From positions 310,001 through 374,000 of the forward strand of contig NZ_JAUFQT010000002.1 in the NCBI RefSeq assembly GCF_030409905.1: a stretch of DNA of 64,000 bases, given 5' to 3'. How positions within the stretch are numbered: the stretch's first letter is position 1; the number at the start of each line of letters is the position of its first letter. The notes under the pieces are model-generated. The model worked only from the letters and a program-made list of their open reading frames with translations. It did no database searches and was not told the DNA's origin. The position numbers were made by a program, and so were the translations under genes. This DNA comes from Echinicola jeungdonensis. Lineage in GTDB: Bacteria > Bacteroidota > Bacteroidia > Cytophagales > Cyclobacteriaceae. Shown piece after piece: positions 40,603 through 50,535 of the stretch.

Positions 40603-43386
40603 TTACCTCCTTTGAGGTTTTGCTTGGGTACGAGCACCACTTGCAAAATCCCTTAGGTTATAGGTTAAAGTTAACATAAAAAACTGTCTTAAAACCTCGG
40701 TTCTTTCATTTTCAATATAAACGTCTGTTACATTTCTGCTAATGCTGGTGTTTTGGTTCAACAAATCAAAAATGGTCAATTTGAGTTCAAGTTTTTCCTT
40801 AGGGGGGAACTGGTAACCAAAGTCAGCATTCATTAGCCAAATTGATTGATCGTATTCATCCCCTAAGCCTTGGTAAAACTGATTATTGATATCGGTGCTT
40901 AGGAAAAATCCCCCAATAAAATTCCAGAATAAATCTAAGCGTGTGCTTTGATAATAGTAATCGTTATCCAGGTTTTCCTGTAAACTACTTCTTATAATAT
41001 TATAATTTCCATCAGTGGAAATGTTAAAGTCAAGGTGTTCGCCTACATTACTGCTAATTCCAATTCCCTGGCTCATGCCATAATTTTGATTAGTATTATC
41101 CTGGCCATTTATTTTCCCGGGTTGTTTGGAATAATTTAGCCGTGTGGTTAGGTTCAAATTACTTTGGATAAAGCTTAAAGGAAAGCCAAATGAAATGCTG
41201 GTATTGGCATTCCAGGCGTTAGATAGATTAACAGGCATGCTTAACTGACCTCCCTGGCGGAGTAATACTTCATTTTGAATGAGGGTGTCTTTTTCTGCAA
41301 TAAAAGTGCTGTTACCAAAGAAGTTGTTTCGGATTCCCCCTGAAAACCACATAAAGAAGGATTTAGAGGTTTCAGGATTGATTTTGCGGATTCTGGTAAA
41401 GAAGCGGTGGCCATATTCCTGCTCTAAATCCGGGTTACCCATGGAAATTTGTAAGGGATTACTGTTGTCAATCACATCCTGAAGCTGCCTTACGGCAGGA
41501 GCATCGGTATCAGTCCTATAACCAAAGCGGATGCTGGTGGATTCATTAGGCTCATAATTCATAAATATCCTGGGGACAAAATTTTTGAATGTCCGTTTTG
41601 TGTTTTCAAATCCTGGAAACAGTCTATCACTGTCCAGAAGTGAAATTTCATAATCCAGTGAGGAGTAAATCCTAAGTTTTTCTCCCCCATAACGGTACCC
41701 CAATCCTATTTCATGCCTTTTATATCCGTTTTCAAATTCATTGGTTAAAGTGCTGTCCAATTCAAATAGCGTAGATTCCATTTCTCTTTGTGAAACCTCC
41801 TGTAGATTATCTCCCAGATCGTTATTTAGTTCATATTCCAACCTTATCTGGGATTTTTTCCCAATGGGTTCGGTATATTCTATGTCAATTTCATATTGCA
41901 ATGAATTGGATTTACTGATTGACTTTTGAATTAAGCTGTCCAGATTTTCAGTTTGGTAGTTTTGGGAAGCTGACAATAAATCAGATTCATTTTTGTCCTG
42001 GTCGTATTCTGTTTCAATACTGGTGGAAATGGTCCTGCCAGGTTTGTTGAATTTAAACCTATAAGTCAAATCACTTTCCAAGCCCAGGGATTCTTCCTGG
42101 GAGGTAGTAGTATTTCTAGTCTCACTTATTGGGGTATTACTGTCATAAAGGTTTTGCCCAAATAGGAAGCGCTGGGCATCGCCCATATTATAACCAATTT
42201 CTGGTCTCCAAATCAGGGCATGTTGATCATTAAATTCATATTCCAAACGCATGTCTAGGCGGTGGCTTTGGTCATGGTTTTGGTTAATTTGGGATTCATT
42301 ATAAAGCTGCAGGCTATCATTGGACAAGATATAATTTCGGGAAGAGGTACGGTTGAGGGTGTTTTTACTATCATTGAAAAAGTAACTTCCTGTAAATTCA
42401 GCTTTCCCGTCATCAAATTTATCTGTGAAATTTACTCCAAAAGAATTGGTAGAAGTGATCCCAGGACGTTCCCTAACCATGAGGTCATTGCCTCTCCGAC
42501 CACGGCCCCGTCCACGATTGCCGCCACCAAAGGCTCCAGAAAGGTCGTCAGCTGAGAAGTTCTGTTGGTTGATGTTGTTGCTGAGTCCCAATATTGTAAG
42601 CCTTTGTGGTCCATCGAATAAATTTATATTCCCCCCAAGGAGGTAATTATCATCCGTCCCATAGCCACCAAAAATTTTGCCGAATTTTCCTCCTCTTTTA
42701 TCTTCTTTAGTAATGATATTGATGGTTTTAATGGTTTCCCCGTCATCAAAACCGGTTAATCTGGCTTGGTCACTTTTTTGGTCCAAAAACTCAATTTTAT
42801 CAATTATCTCAACGGGGATATTTTGCATGGCCATGGCGGGGTCATCCCCAAAAAAAGGTTCACCATCCACCAACACCCGGCCAACGGTTTCACCTTGGAC
42901 GGTAATAGTACCTCCTTGCATGGTTACCCCAGGCATTTTTCTTATCAAGGTCCCTGCGCTTGCTTGGGTTCTGGTTTTATAGGCACTGGCGTTAAATGAA
43001 ACTGTATCTCCTTTAACTTCACCAGTGTAAACATTTCCCTGAACCTCTACCTCATCAAGCTGCTTGGTGTCTTCTTCAATTGAAAAGGTGCCTAAACTAT
43101 TTGATCCGTTATAATCGATTCTTTTTTGAAGGGTTTGGTAACCAATAAAACTTATTTCAAGTATAAATTGATTTATCTGGGGTTTTTTGATGGTGAAATT
43201 CCCTTCATCATCAGAATATGTACTGCTCAGGGTGTTGTTTTCCAGATTCTTGATAAAAATATATGCCCCTGGTAGACTTTCTCCTGAATTTTTGTCAACC
43301 ACCTTTCCTTGGAGGCTTTGTTGGGCAAGTGTTGTGGTGGCTGTTGCCCATAAAACTAAAATCAACAATGTAAAATAACGCATCAT
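40603..43386 (-). CDS. Large TonB-linked outer-membrane beta-barrel protein
   Basis: This 927-residue protein has a signal peptide (MRYFTLLILVLWATATTTLA), a carboxypeptidase-regulatory-like domain (LQGKVVDKNSGESLPGAYIF ... FTIKKPQINQFILEISFIGY), a plug-like region (AGTLIRKMPGVTMQGGTITV, IIDKIEFLDQKSDQARLTGF) and a long beta-barrel of the OMP_b-brl_3 type. A Gly/Arg-rich loop (GGGNRGRGRGRRGND) is notable near residue 290. It lacks the classic SusC partner. In this family substrate cannot be inferred. It is monocistronic as far as seen. Confidence 0.88.
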   Translation of the reverse strand: MMRYFTLLILVLWATATTTLAQQSLQGKVVDKNSGESLPGAYIFIKNLENNTLSSTYSDDEGNFTIKKPQINQFILEISFIGYQTLQKRIDYNGSNSLGTFSIEEDTKQLDEVEVQGNVYTGEVKGDTVSFNASAYKTRTQASAGTLIRKMPGVTMQGGTITVQGETVGRVLVDGEPFFGDDPAMAMQNIPVEIIDKIEFLDQKSDQARLTGFDDGETIKTINIITKEDKRGGKFGKIFGGYGTDDNYLLGGNINLFDGPQRLTILGLSNNINQQNFSADDLSGAFGGGNRGRGRGRRGNDLMVRERPGITSTNSFGVNFTDKFDDGKAEFTGSYFFNDSKNTLNRTSSRNYILSNDSLQLYNESQINQNHDQSHRLDMRLEYEFNDQHALIWRPEIGYNMGDAQRFLFGQNLYDSNTPISETRNTTTSQEESLGLESDLTYRFKFNKPGRTISTSIETEYDQDKNESDLLSASQNYQTENLDSLIQKSISKSNSLQYEIDIEYTEPIGKKSQIRLEYELNNDLGDNLQEVSQREMESTLFELDSTLTNEFENGYKRHEIGLGYRYGGEKLRIYSSLDYEISLLDSDRLFPGFENTKRTFKNFVPRIFMNYEPNESTSIRFGYRTDTDAPAVRQLQDVIDNSNPLQISMGNPDLEQEYGHRFFTRIRKINPETSKSFFMWFSGGIRNNFFGNSTFIAEKDTLIQNEVLLRQGGQLSMPVNLSNAWNANTSISFGFPLSFIQSNLNLTTRLNYSKQPGKINGQDNTNQNYGMSQGIGISSNVGEHLDFNISTDGNYNIIRSSLQENLDNDYYYQSTRLDLFWNFIGGFFLSTDINNQFYQGLGDEYDQSIWLMNADFGYQFPPKEKLELKLTIFDLLNQNTSISRNVTDVYIENERTEVLRQFFMLTLTYNLRDFASGARTQAKPQRR

Positions 43387-43765
43387 CCCTTTATCAAAGT
43401 CGGTTTAAAATAGGTTTCGTAGATTAGGTAGGACTTTAGAATATGGTAAAGGTTTAAGGCCATTGGAGTATTTTGTATAAATGGAAAATAAGGGGTTTTA
43501 ACGGACTTAAAGAGATGGTCTTTTTATGTTTTTATTAAAACCGGAAAATAATATACCATTAAGTAAGGGGGGCATTTGAATTTTTAGATGTTTTATTAGG
43601 TGTTTAACATTAATCTGCATTAAGTGTATTAAGTACTTTTATATAATAAAATATGGTTTTTAAATAAAATAAAGTTTCGTATGTATTGGTGTTTATAATT
43701 TAAAGTTTTAATTTGAAAGGTATATTGTTGCCAAGATTTAAAGTTCCAACCTAAATAATAATGCC
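43387..43765. other. Divergent intergenic stretch
   Basis: Promoters for the large barrel gene (minus) and the subtilisin-like gene (plus) should lie here. The DNA is AT-rich and shows no coding frame, RNA gene or clear dyad. Confidence 0.4.
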
Positions 43766-45007
43766 ATGTTGTACCGAGGAAAACAAAAAATTGAAAGGCA
43801 GTATGCCCTTTTATTTATTTTGTGCATCTTCCTTTTTGTGTCGTGTCAGGAAGAGCAGGAAATTGTTCAAGGAGAGGATAGGATTGAGTTTCAAGCCTAT
43901 CAAAATGGGGCGGTGGTGCCAGGAAGGTACATCGTTGTATTAGAAAACAACCAACTTCATTACAAAAAAAGTGGGGATTATCTTGAAAATCAGGCTGCTT
44001 TGAGAAAAGAGGTGGGATCCTTACTAGCCAGCTTTAGAATGGATCCAAGCCAATTGGATAGGGTTTATAGCAGTACTATTGAAGGCTTTTCAGTATTATT
44101 GAGTGAGGACCAAAAGAAAATCCTTGAAAGCGATAGTCGAGTGAAGTTAATTGAGCCGGACAGGGTAGTTGCTTTGGGACCTCCTCCAGGAAAGGGGCCT
44201 GATAAAAATGATCCAGATAATGGTGACGGAGGTTCCAGTGAAATTGTACCTTATGGTGTAACCCGCGTAGGAGGCCCAGTCAACTATAGTGGAAATAATA
44301 AAGCCTACATTATTGATACTGGAATAGATTTAAATCATAGGGATTTAAATGTAGAAGGTTCACTTGGTTTTAATGCCTTCACCAATGGCCGGGATAGTAA
44401 AGATTTAAATGACAACAATGGTCATGGTACCCATGTAGCAGGGACCATTGCTGCCAAAGAAAATGGATTTGGGGTTGTAGGTGTAGCTGCAGGAGCGGTT
44501 GTAGTCCCTATAAAGGTATTGGATCAAAATGGCTCAGGCTATTATAGTGGAGTTATTGCCGGAGTAGATTTTGTTGGGGCGAATGGAAATCCAGGGGATG
44601 TTGCCAATATGAGTTTGGGAGGACCTCCTTCCTATGCACTTGATAATGCAGTTTTAACCGCTGCCAACCAAGGAATCTATTTTTCTATTGCTGCTGGAAA
44701 TTCGGCAAAAGATGCCAATGATTATTCTCCAGCAAGGGTGGAAGGAAATGGTATTTATACTGTTTCCGCCATGGATTCTAACGACAATTTTGCCTATTTC
44801 TCCAATTTTGCGAACCCACCAATTGATTGGTGTGCTCCAGGAGTTAGTATTTTATCCACTTGGAATGATGGAGGACATCATACTATCAGCGGGACTTCTA
44901 TGGCTGCCCCTCATGTGGCAGGGGTTCGGTTGTTGGGAGCAATTTCCCAGGATGGACAAGTAAATAATGATCCGGATGGAAATGCTGACCCTGTTGCCAG
45001 CCATTAA
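43766..45007 (+). CDS. S8 subtilisin-like peptidase lipoprotein
   Basis: This 413-residue protein is a lipoprotein (YALLFILCIFLFVSC, lipobox Cys near 28). An I9-type inhibitor prodomain (GRYIVVLENNQLHY ... STIEGFSVLLSEDQKKIL) precedes the peptidase domain with Asp in AYIIDTGIDLNHRDL, His in NGHGTHVAGTIAA and Ser in SGTSMAAPHVAGV. The Asn of the oxyanion hole is in IYFSIAAGNSAKDAN. A short linker with PPPGKGPDKNDPDNGDGG separates prodomain and catalytic domain. It ends shortly after the catalytic Ser, without a C-terminal domain. It probably degrades surface or extracellular proteins. A strong terminator follows. Confidence 0.93.
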   Translation: MLYRGKQKIERQYALLFILCIFLFVSCQEEQEIVQGEDRIEFQAYQNGAVVPGRYIVVLENNQLHYKKSGDYLENQAALRKEVGSLLASFRMDPSQLDRVYSSTIEGFSVLLSEDQKKILESDSRVKLIEPDRVVALGPPPGKGPDKNDPDNGDGGSSEIVPYGVTRVGGPVNYSGNNKAYIIDTGIDLNHRDLNVEGSLGFNAFTNGRDSKDLNDNNGHGTHVAGTIAAKENGFGVVGVAAGAVVVPIKVLDQNGSGYYSGVIAGVDFVGANGNPGDVANMSLGGPPSYALDNAVLTAANQGIYFSIAAGNSAKDANDYSPARVEGNGIYTVSAMDSNDNFAYFSNFANPPIDWCAPGVSILSTWNDGGHHTISGTSMAAPHVAGVRLLGAISQDGQVNNDPDGNADPVASH

Positions 45008-45021
45008 AAGTTTAACATATT

Positions 45022-45082
45022 TCCCACCCCTGTTTGTTTTTAAAAGTTTTAAGAAATCAACAGGAGGTGGGATTATTTTTTT
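45022..45082 (+). terminator. Rho-independent terminator after the subtilisin gene
   Basis: TCCCACCCCTGTT (45022-45034) pairs with AACAGGAGGTGGGA (45059-45072), 13 bp with one bulged A, and is followed by TTATTTTTTT. The T-run overlaps the end of the DUF3820 gene on the other strand. Confidence 0.8.
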
Positions 45083-45300
45083 GGGATGATTTTTGTCCTT
45101 AATTCGGTTAATAAATATTCAAGACCATTCACCCTTATTTCATACATGGTATGCAGCCACATGCCTAACTTCCCCTCAGGAAATCCCTTTCTGTGCATCC
45201 AAATAAGGTAATGTTCTGGTATGTCACAGATTAATCTCCCCTTGTACTTTCCAAAAGGCATTTTTTTAGTTACCAAATCAATCAATATTTCTTGTTGCAT
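45073..45300 (-). CDS. DUF3820 family protein
   Basis: This 75-residue protein matches DUF3820: KMPFGKYKGRLICDIPEHYL followed by IWMHRKGFPEGKLGMWLHTM. The family is small and cytosolic with unknown function, sometimes fused to nuclease or helicase domains in other bacteria. It is convergent with the subtilisin-like gene. Its stop lies in the T-run of that gene's terminator. Confidence 0.88.
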   Translation of the reverse strand: MQQEILIDLVTKKMPFGKYKGRLICDIPEHYLIWMHRKGFPEGKLGMWLHTMYEIRVNGLEYLLTELRTKIIPKK

Positions 45301-45423
45301 ACCTAAAGGTATTATAAAAATCCTTATATCTTTAATTGAAAATAAAGTCGATTTTCAGGAAAAATAGGTTATTTGTTTCCATTGACTTTATTGCTTTGGT
45401 AGAAAGGCTTTAAGTTTTTAAAA

Positions 45424-46830
45424 ATGAACATTCAGACAAAATCATTGTTGTTAGCAGCATTTTTTGCCCTTTTTTTATTTGGCAAAGTTCAAAGCCAAAT
45501 TGACCTTGCTGGTCATTGGAAAGGGGTGCTGAAAATTTCAGGTCAAGAACTTCCTCTCATTTTTAATTTTGAGGCAACGGAGGAAGGTTGGAAAGGATCT
45601 CTGAATAATCCTGCCCAAGGGGCTAAAGGAATTCCAATGAGCAAAGTACAATATTTAAAACCCAATTTGACCCTTGAGATTAACCAAATAAATGCTAGGT
45701 ATATTGGCGTATTGGTCTCTGATACCCTTCAAGGTACCTTTTCGCAAGGAGGGATGAATTTTCAATTGAAATTAGCCAAAGTTGAAGCTGAATCCCTCAT
45801 CCCTAATAGGCCTCAAAACCCTAAAGGCCCTTTTGAATATGAAACCATTGAAACTTCATTCAATAACCTTCAAGATGGGTTTAATTTAAAGGGAACCATT
45901 ACCAAACCTAAGGGAATGGGGCCTTTTCCCGCAGTGGTCCTGGTTACAGGTTCCGGGCCTCAAAACAGGAATGGAGAATTGATGGGGCATCAACCTTTTT
46001 GGGTGATTGCGGATTTCCTGACACGAAAAGGGATTGTCGTTTTACGGTATGATGAAAGGGGGGTAGGAAAGTCAGGAGGCGAATATAACCAGGCCACCAC
46101 CTATGATTTCAGAAGGGATGCGGAATTAGCCCTGGATCACCTCAAAAAATATCCATTTGTGGATCAAATGAAAACCGGAATATTAGGCCATAGTGAAGGT
46201 GGAATGATCGCCTGGATGTTAGCGGCGGAGAAAAAAGGTTTGGGATTTATTGTTTCCTTGGCCGGTCCGGTGGTTCCAATAGTGGACTTGATGAATCAAC
46301 AAACCAAGGATATTTTGGAACAGTCCGGATTGCCAGAAGAACGAAAACAAATGCAGATGGAATTAAACGACCGGATTTATAAAACATTTTTGGAAACCCA
46401 ACATAAAGATAGCCTCCAAAATAAACTGGATAATACCATTAAAGGCTATTTAATTGAATTGGGGGAAGATGGTGAGGTAGTGGAGGAACAATATAAGGTG
46501 ATAAAAAATGCCTACAAAAACCTGCTTACACCCTGGTATTATGAGTTTATTCGATTTGATCCAACCAATTATGTTCAAAATGCGAATTGCCCTGCTTTAG
46601 CTTTGTTTGGAGAAAAAGACCTCCAAGTCAACGGAAAAATCAATAGTAACAAGCTTGATTCTCTGAAATCAAATGGCCAAATGGAAAATATTGATATCAG
46701 GTTATACCCGAAAATGAACCATTTATTTCAGAATTCCGAAACAGGGGCCATATCTGAATATAGCATCATTGAGGAGACTTTTAATGAAGAAGTTATGCGG
46801 GATATTGCCCAATGGATCTTAGCACAATAA
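45424..46830 (+). CDS. Exported alpha/beta hydrolase with N-terminal beta domain
   Basis: This 468-residue exported protein has a signal peptide (LLLAAFFALFLFGKVQS), a beta-rich N-terminal part (DLAGHWKGVLKISGQELPLI, GSLNNPAQGAKGIPM) and an alpha/beta hydrolase fold from about residue 145. The nucleophile elbow GHSEGG gives Ser near 258, the acid is probably Asp in LFGEKDLQVNG, and His is in KMNHLF. GSGPQNRNGELMGHQPFWVI is a typical pre-elbow stretch. It is likely a periplasmic esterase or peptidase-like enzyme. Substrate unknown. Confidence 0.88.
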   Translation: MNIQTKSLLLAAFFALFLFGKVQSQIDLAGHWKGVLKISGQELPLIFNFEATEEGWKGSLNNPAQGAKGIPMSKVQYLKPNLTLEINQINARYIGVLVSDTLQGTFSQGGMNFQLKLAKVEAESLIPNRPQNPKGPFEYETIETSFNNLQDGFNLKGTITKPKGMGPFPAVVLVTGSGPQNRNGELMGHQPFWVIADFLTRKGIVVLRYDERGVGKSGGEYNQATTYDFRRDAELALDHLKKYPFVDQMKTGILGHSEGGMIAWMLAAEKKGLGFIVSLAGPVVPIVDLMNQQTKDILEQSGLPEERKQMQMELNDRIYKTFLETQHKDSLQNKLDNTIKGYLIELGEDGEVVEEQYKVIKNAYKNLLTPWYYEFIRFDPTNYVQNANCPALALFGEKDLQVNGKINSNKLDSLKSNGQMENIDIRLYPKMNHLFQNSETGAISEYSIIEETFNEEVMRDIAQWILAQ

Positions 46831-48177
<1,347 letters not shown>

Positions 48178-48196
48178 TCCAAATCCATAAAATATA

Positions 48197-48233
48197 AAAA
48201 AAACCGGTCAGGTAACTTTGACCGGTTTTTTTT
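48197..48233 (+). terminator. Rho-independent terminator of gapA
   Basis: AAAAAAACCGGTCA (48197-48210) pairs with TGACCGGTTTTTTT (48219-48232) around an 8-nt loop and ends in a long T-run, 19 bases past the gapA stop. Confidence 0.92.
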
Positions 48234-48407
48234 GTCCCATAATTTTTAATTTCCAACACAGGACTTGACCCGAAACCTTAAATTGGATAAGAAATACTTA
48301 TACTTTTTCCTAGGGATTATTTATCTGGATCTCCTAAATATTTGAACCCAAAAATTACTTTTCTGTATGATTTTAAAAGTTTTCCAAATGAATATTTACG
48401 GCCTTCT

Positions 48408-49232
48408 TTAGTCTGCAGTAGGTTTTGGACCTTTGGTTACCAGGGTACCCACCTCTTTTCCCTCTACAATATCCAGTATGACATTTTCCAGGCTGCCATT
48501 AGCGATAATAGTGGGTATACCTTTCTTGGCGGTTTCTTTGGCCACTTTCATTTTGCTTTTCATTCCTCCCGGCCTGTTTAGGTCGATGTTTTCCTCATCA
48601 AAAGGAGGTTCTTCAATGTAATGATCCACGTGCTGGTCAGAGGTGATATGCCGGATCATTAGACTGCCTTCTTCATGAGGTGGACGGTCATATAAACCAT
48701 CCATGTGGGAGAGGATAATCAATTTATCAGCTTGTATAAGTTCAGCAACCAAAGCTGCCAATTCATCATTATCTGTAAAAGCAGACATGGAAAGGGAGAC
48801 AGCATCATCTTCATTGGCTATGGGAATAATCCCTTGTGAAAGCAATCCTTCATAACAATTGACCATATTTTTACGATGCTTTCCATGGGAAAAATCCCTC
48901 TTGGTTGTCAATACCTGGGCGCAACGGATACCAAAGATTTGAAAAATACTATAAAAATGCCTCATCATCCTTGGCTGGCCCACCGCTGAATAAACTTGTC
49001 GGGAAATAAATTTGTCGGTTACCTGGTTTAATTCCCCCATAACTTCCTTCCCGGCAAATACCGACCCTGAGGAAACAAGGACAGACATAATTCCTTGTTC
49101 ATGAAGGGCGGCTACCTGTTCAACAATCTTGCTTAATAAAGTATGAATAATGCGGTCATCTTTATTGGTGACAAGGTTGGTTCCCAGTTTAATTACCACC
49201 CGTTTGGGAGTTTCATTTTCTTGGATTGCCAT
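48408..49232 (-). CDS. proB: Glutamate 5-kinase
   Basis: This 274-residue amino-acid kinase starts proline synthesis by phosphorylating glutamate. VVIKLGTNLVTNKDD, SVLVSSGSVFAGKEV, PIANEDDAVSLS, FTDNDELAALVAELI and RPGGMKSKMKVAKETA match the active-site loops, including the ATP-binding GGM and its Lys. There is no C-terminal PUA domain, as in many Bacteroidota. The segment ILSHMDGLYDRPP replaces the usual LTDxxGLY (Ser-His for Thr-Asp), a small oddity. It lies 394 bases downstream of a divergent paralogue on the same strand. No proA is seen nearby. Confidence 0.9.
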   Translation of the reverse strand: MAIQENETPKRVVIKLGTNLVTNKDDRIIHTLLSKIVEQVAALHEQGIMSVLVSSGSVFAGKEVMGELNQVTDKFISRQVYSAVGQPRMMRHFYSIFQIFGIRCAQVLTTKRDFSHGKHRKNMVNCYEGLLSQGIIPIANEDDAVSLSMSAFTDNDELAALVAELIQADKLIILSHMDGLYDRPPHEEGSLMIRHITSDQHVDHYIEEPPFDEENIDLNRPGGMKSKMKVAKETAKKGIPTIIANGSLENVILDIVEGKEVGTLVTKGPKPTAD

Positions 49233-49626
49233 AAATTATTATACGCTGTAAATTATTTTCCGTTTTGAACTCTTATTAATCTACAAAACCATATTGTTTC
49301 TTGCAATTTCCAATGGGCTAGGAATTTCAAAAACACTGATAAATTAAACGCTCAAGAATAAGAAACAGTAAAACTTAATGGTGGACAATTGTGTAAAGCC
49401 TTTGATTATCAAATGATTCAATAAATGAAATAGTGAAAGCTATTTTAATCATTGGCGGATAAATTTTTTTTGAAAATTTTCAAAAAAAATGGAATGCGCA
49501 TCATAGAAATGAGTTGGAGCCCTAAAATTAGCTCCGTATGGAAAATCATCAATGTTAAAGCACTTATAAGTTCAAGGGGAACTGAACTTATAAGTGCTTT
49601 GGTAAGGTTGGTAAATGTTCTATGTT
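49233..49626. other. Stretch between the two kinase genes, perfect hairpin
   Basis: Between the two proB-type genes there is no gene. At 49557-49600 AAAGCACTTATAAGTTCA pairs perfectly with TGAACTTATAAGTGCTTT (18 bp, 8-nt loop AGGGGAAC). It lies 27 bases past the stop of the upstream paralogue and ends in TTT on the minus strand, so it may be its terminator; the perfect stem could also be a mobile palindrome. Confidence 0.6.
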
Positions 49627-50406
49627 TTATGCTGTCACCTGAGATTTTAGTGAAAAGCCATTAACTATTTCCAATATGACTTTAGGAATTTTTCCATCAG
49701 CCAAAAAGCTTGGGATTTCCTTTTGCGAAGTCATATTGATTACTCCCAAACTGGAAGTCATTTCAGCTACACCCGTGGAAAATTCCTGTATGAAATTTTC
49801 CAATCGATGCTCCTGGGATTCCAAAACAGAGGTTTCGTCACTTTCCTTGCCGTTCACCTTATCTTTTATATCCACACTTTGGGTTAAGGTAATTAACATG
49901 TCTGCATCAATCAATTCAGCAACCAAACTTGCCAATTCATTATTATTGGAAAAACAGGACATGGCCAAGGAGACGGCATGGTCCTCATTGGCAATAGGGA
50001 TGATATTTTGGGACAAAAGTCCCTCATAACAATTGATCATATTTTCCCTGTGAAGGCCTGGTTCGAAATCCCTTTTAGTAGCCAACACCTGGGCACAACG
50101 GATCCCATGCTCCAAAAAAATATTGTAATAATTTCTCATCATCCGGGGCTGGCCAACGGCAGAAAAAACTTGTTTTCTAATCACTTCATCTTTAGTTTTC
50201 AATTGGTTGTTTAAGTCTTCCTGACCAGAGACAACAGCACCGGATGTTACCAAGACAGACATAATTCCTTCATGGTGTAGCTCAGCAATTTGTTCGACAA
50301 GATTCGCTAATAGGGAATGGTTAATTCGTTTTTCTTTATTGGCCATTAGGTCGGAACTTAACTTAATGACCACGCGGTTCGGTTTTTCGAAATTTTTTCG
50401 CATCAC
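49627..50406 (-). CDS. Degenerate glutamate 5-kinase paralogue (likely pseudokinase)
   Basis: This 259-residue protein aligns along its whole length with the neighbouring proB, and is almost identical in parts (GQPRMMR, GIRCAQVL, TKRDF, NCYEGLLSQ, IIPIANED). It has lost several active-site elements: IKLGTN to IKLSSD in the first loop, FTDNDE to FSNNNE at the catalytic Asp, ILSHMDGLYD to TLTQSVDIKD, and GGMKSKMKVA to AEMTSSLGVI, which removes the ATP-binding Gly-Gly and Lys. Frame and length are intact, so it is probably expressed. It may be a regulatory partner of the active enzyme. Function is inference. Confidence 0.85.
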   Translation of the reverse strand: MMRKNFEKPNRVVIKLSSDLMANKEKRINHSLLANLVEQIAELHHEGIMSVLVTSGAVVSGQEDLNNQLKTKDEVIRKQVFSAVGQPRMMRNYYNIFLEHGIRCAQVLATKRDFEPGLHRENMINCYEGLLSQNIIPIANEDHAVSLAMSCFSNNNELASLVAELIDADMLITLTQSVDIKDKVNGKESDETSVLESQEHRLENFIQEFSTGVAEMTSSLGVINMTSQKEIPSFLADGKIPKVILEIVNGFSLKSQVTA

Positions 50407-50497
50407 TTTTAGTTGGTGTACTTATTGATTAAGTAGTATTCAGGTTTTTGAGTTAACTTAAAATTTAATTTGGAAGATTTTCCTGTTTTAAAAGCAA

Positions 50498-50527
50498 AAA
50501 AGGCAAGATGGAAACATCTTGCCTTTT
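50498..50527 (-). terminator. Rho-independent terminator of the SulP gene
   Basis: AAAAGGCAAGATG pairs with CATCTTGCCTTTT (13 bp, loop GAAA). On the minus strand a T-run follows. It lies 8 bases past the stop of the SulP gene. Confidence 0.88.
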
Positions 50528-50535
50528 AAATAGTG

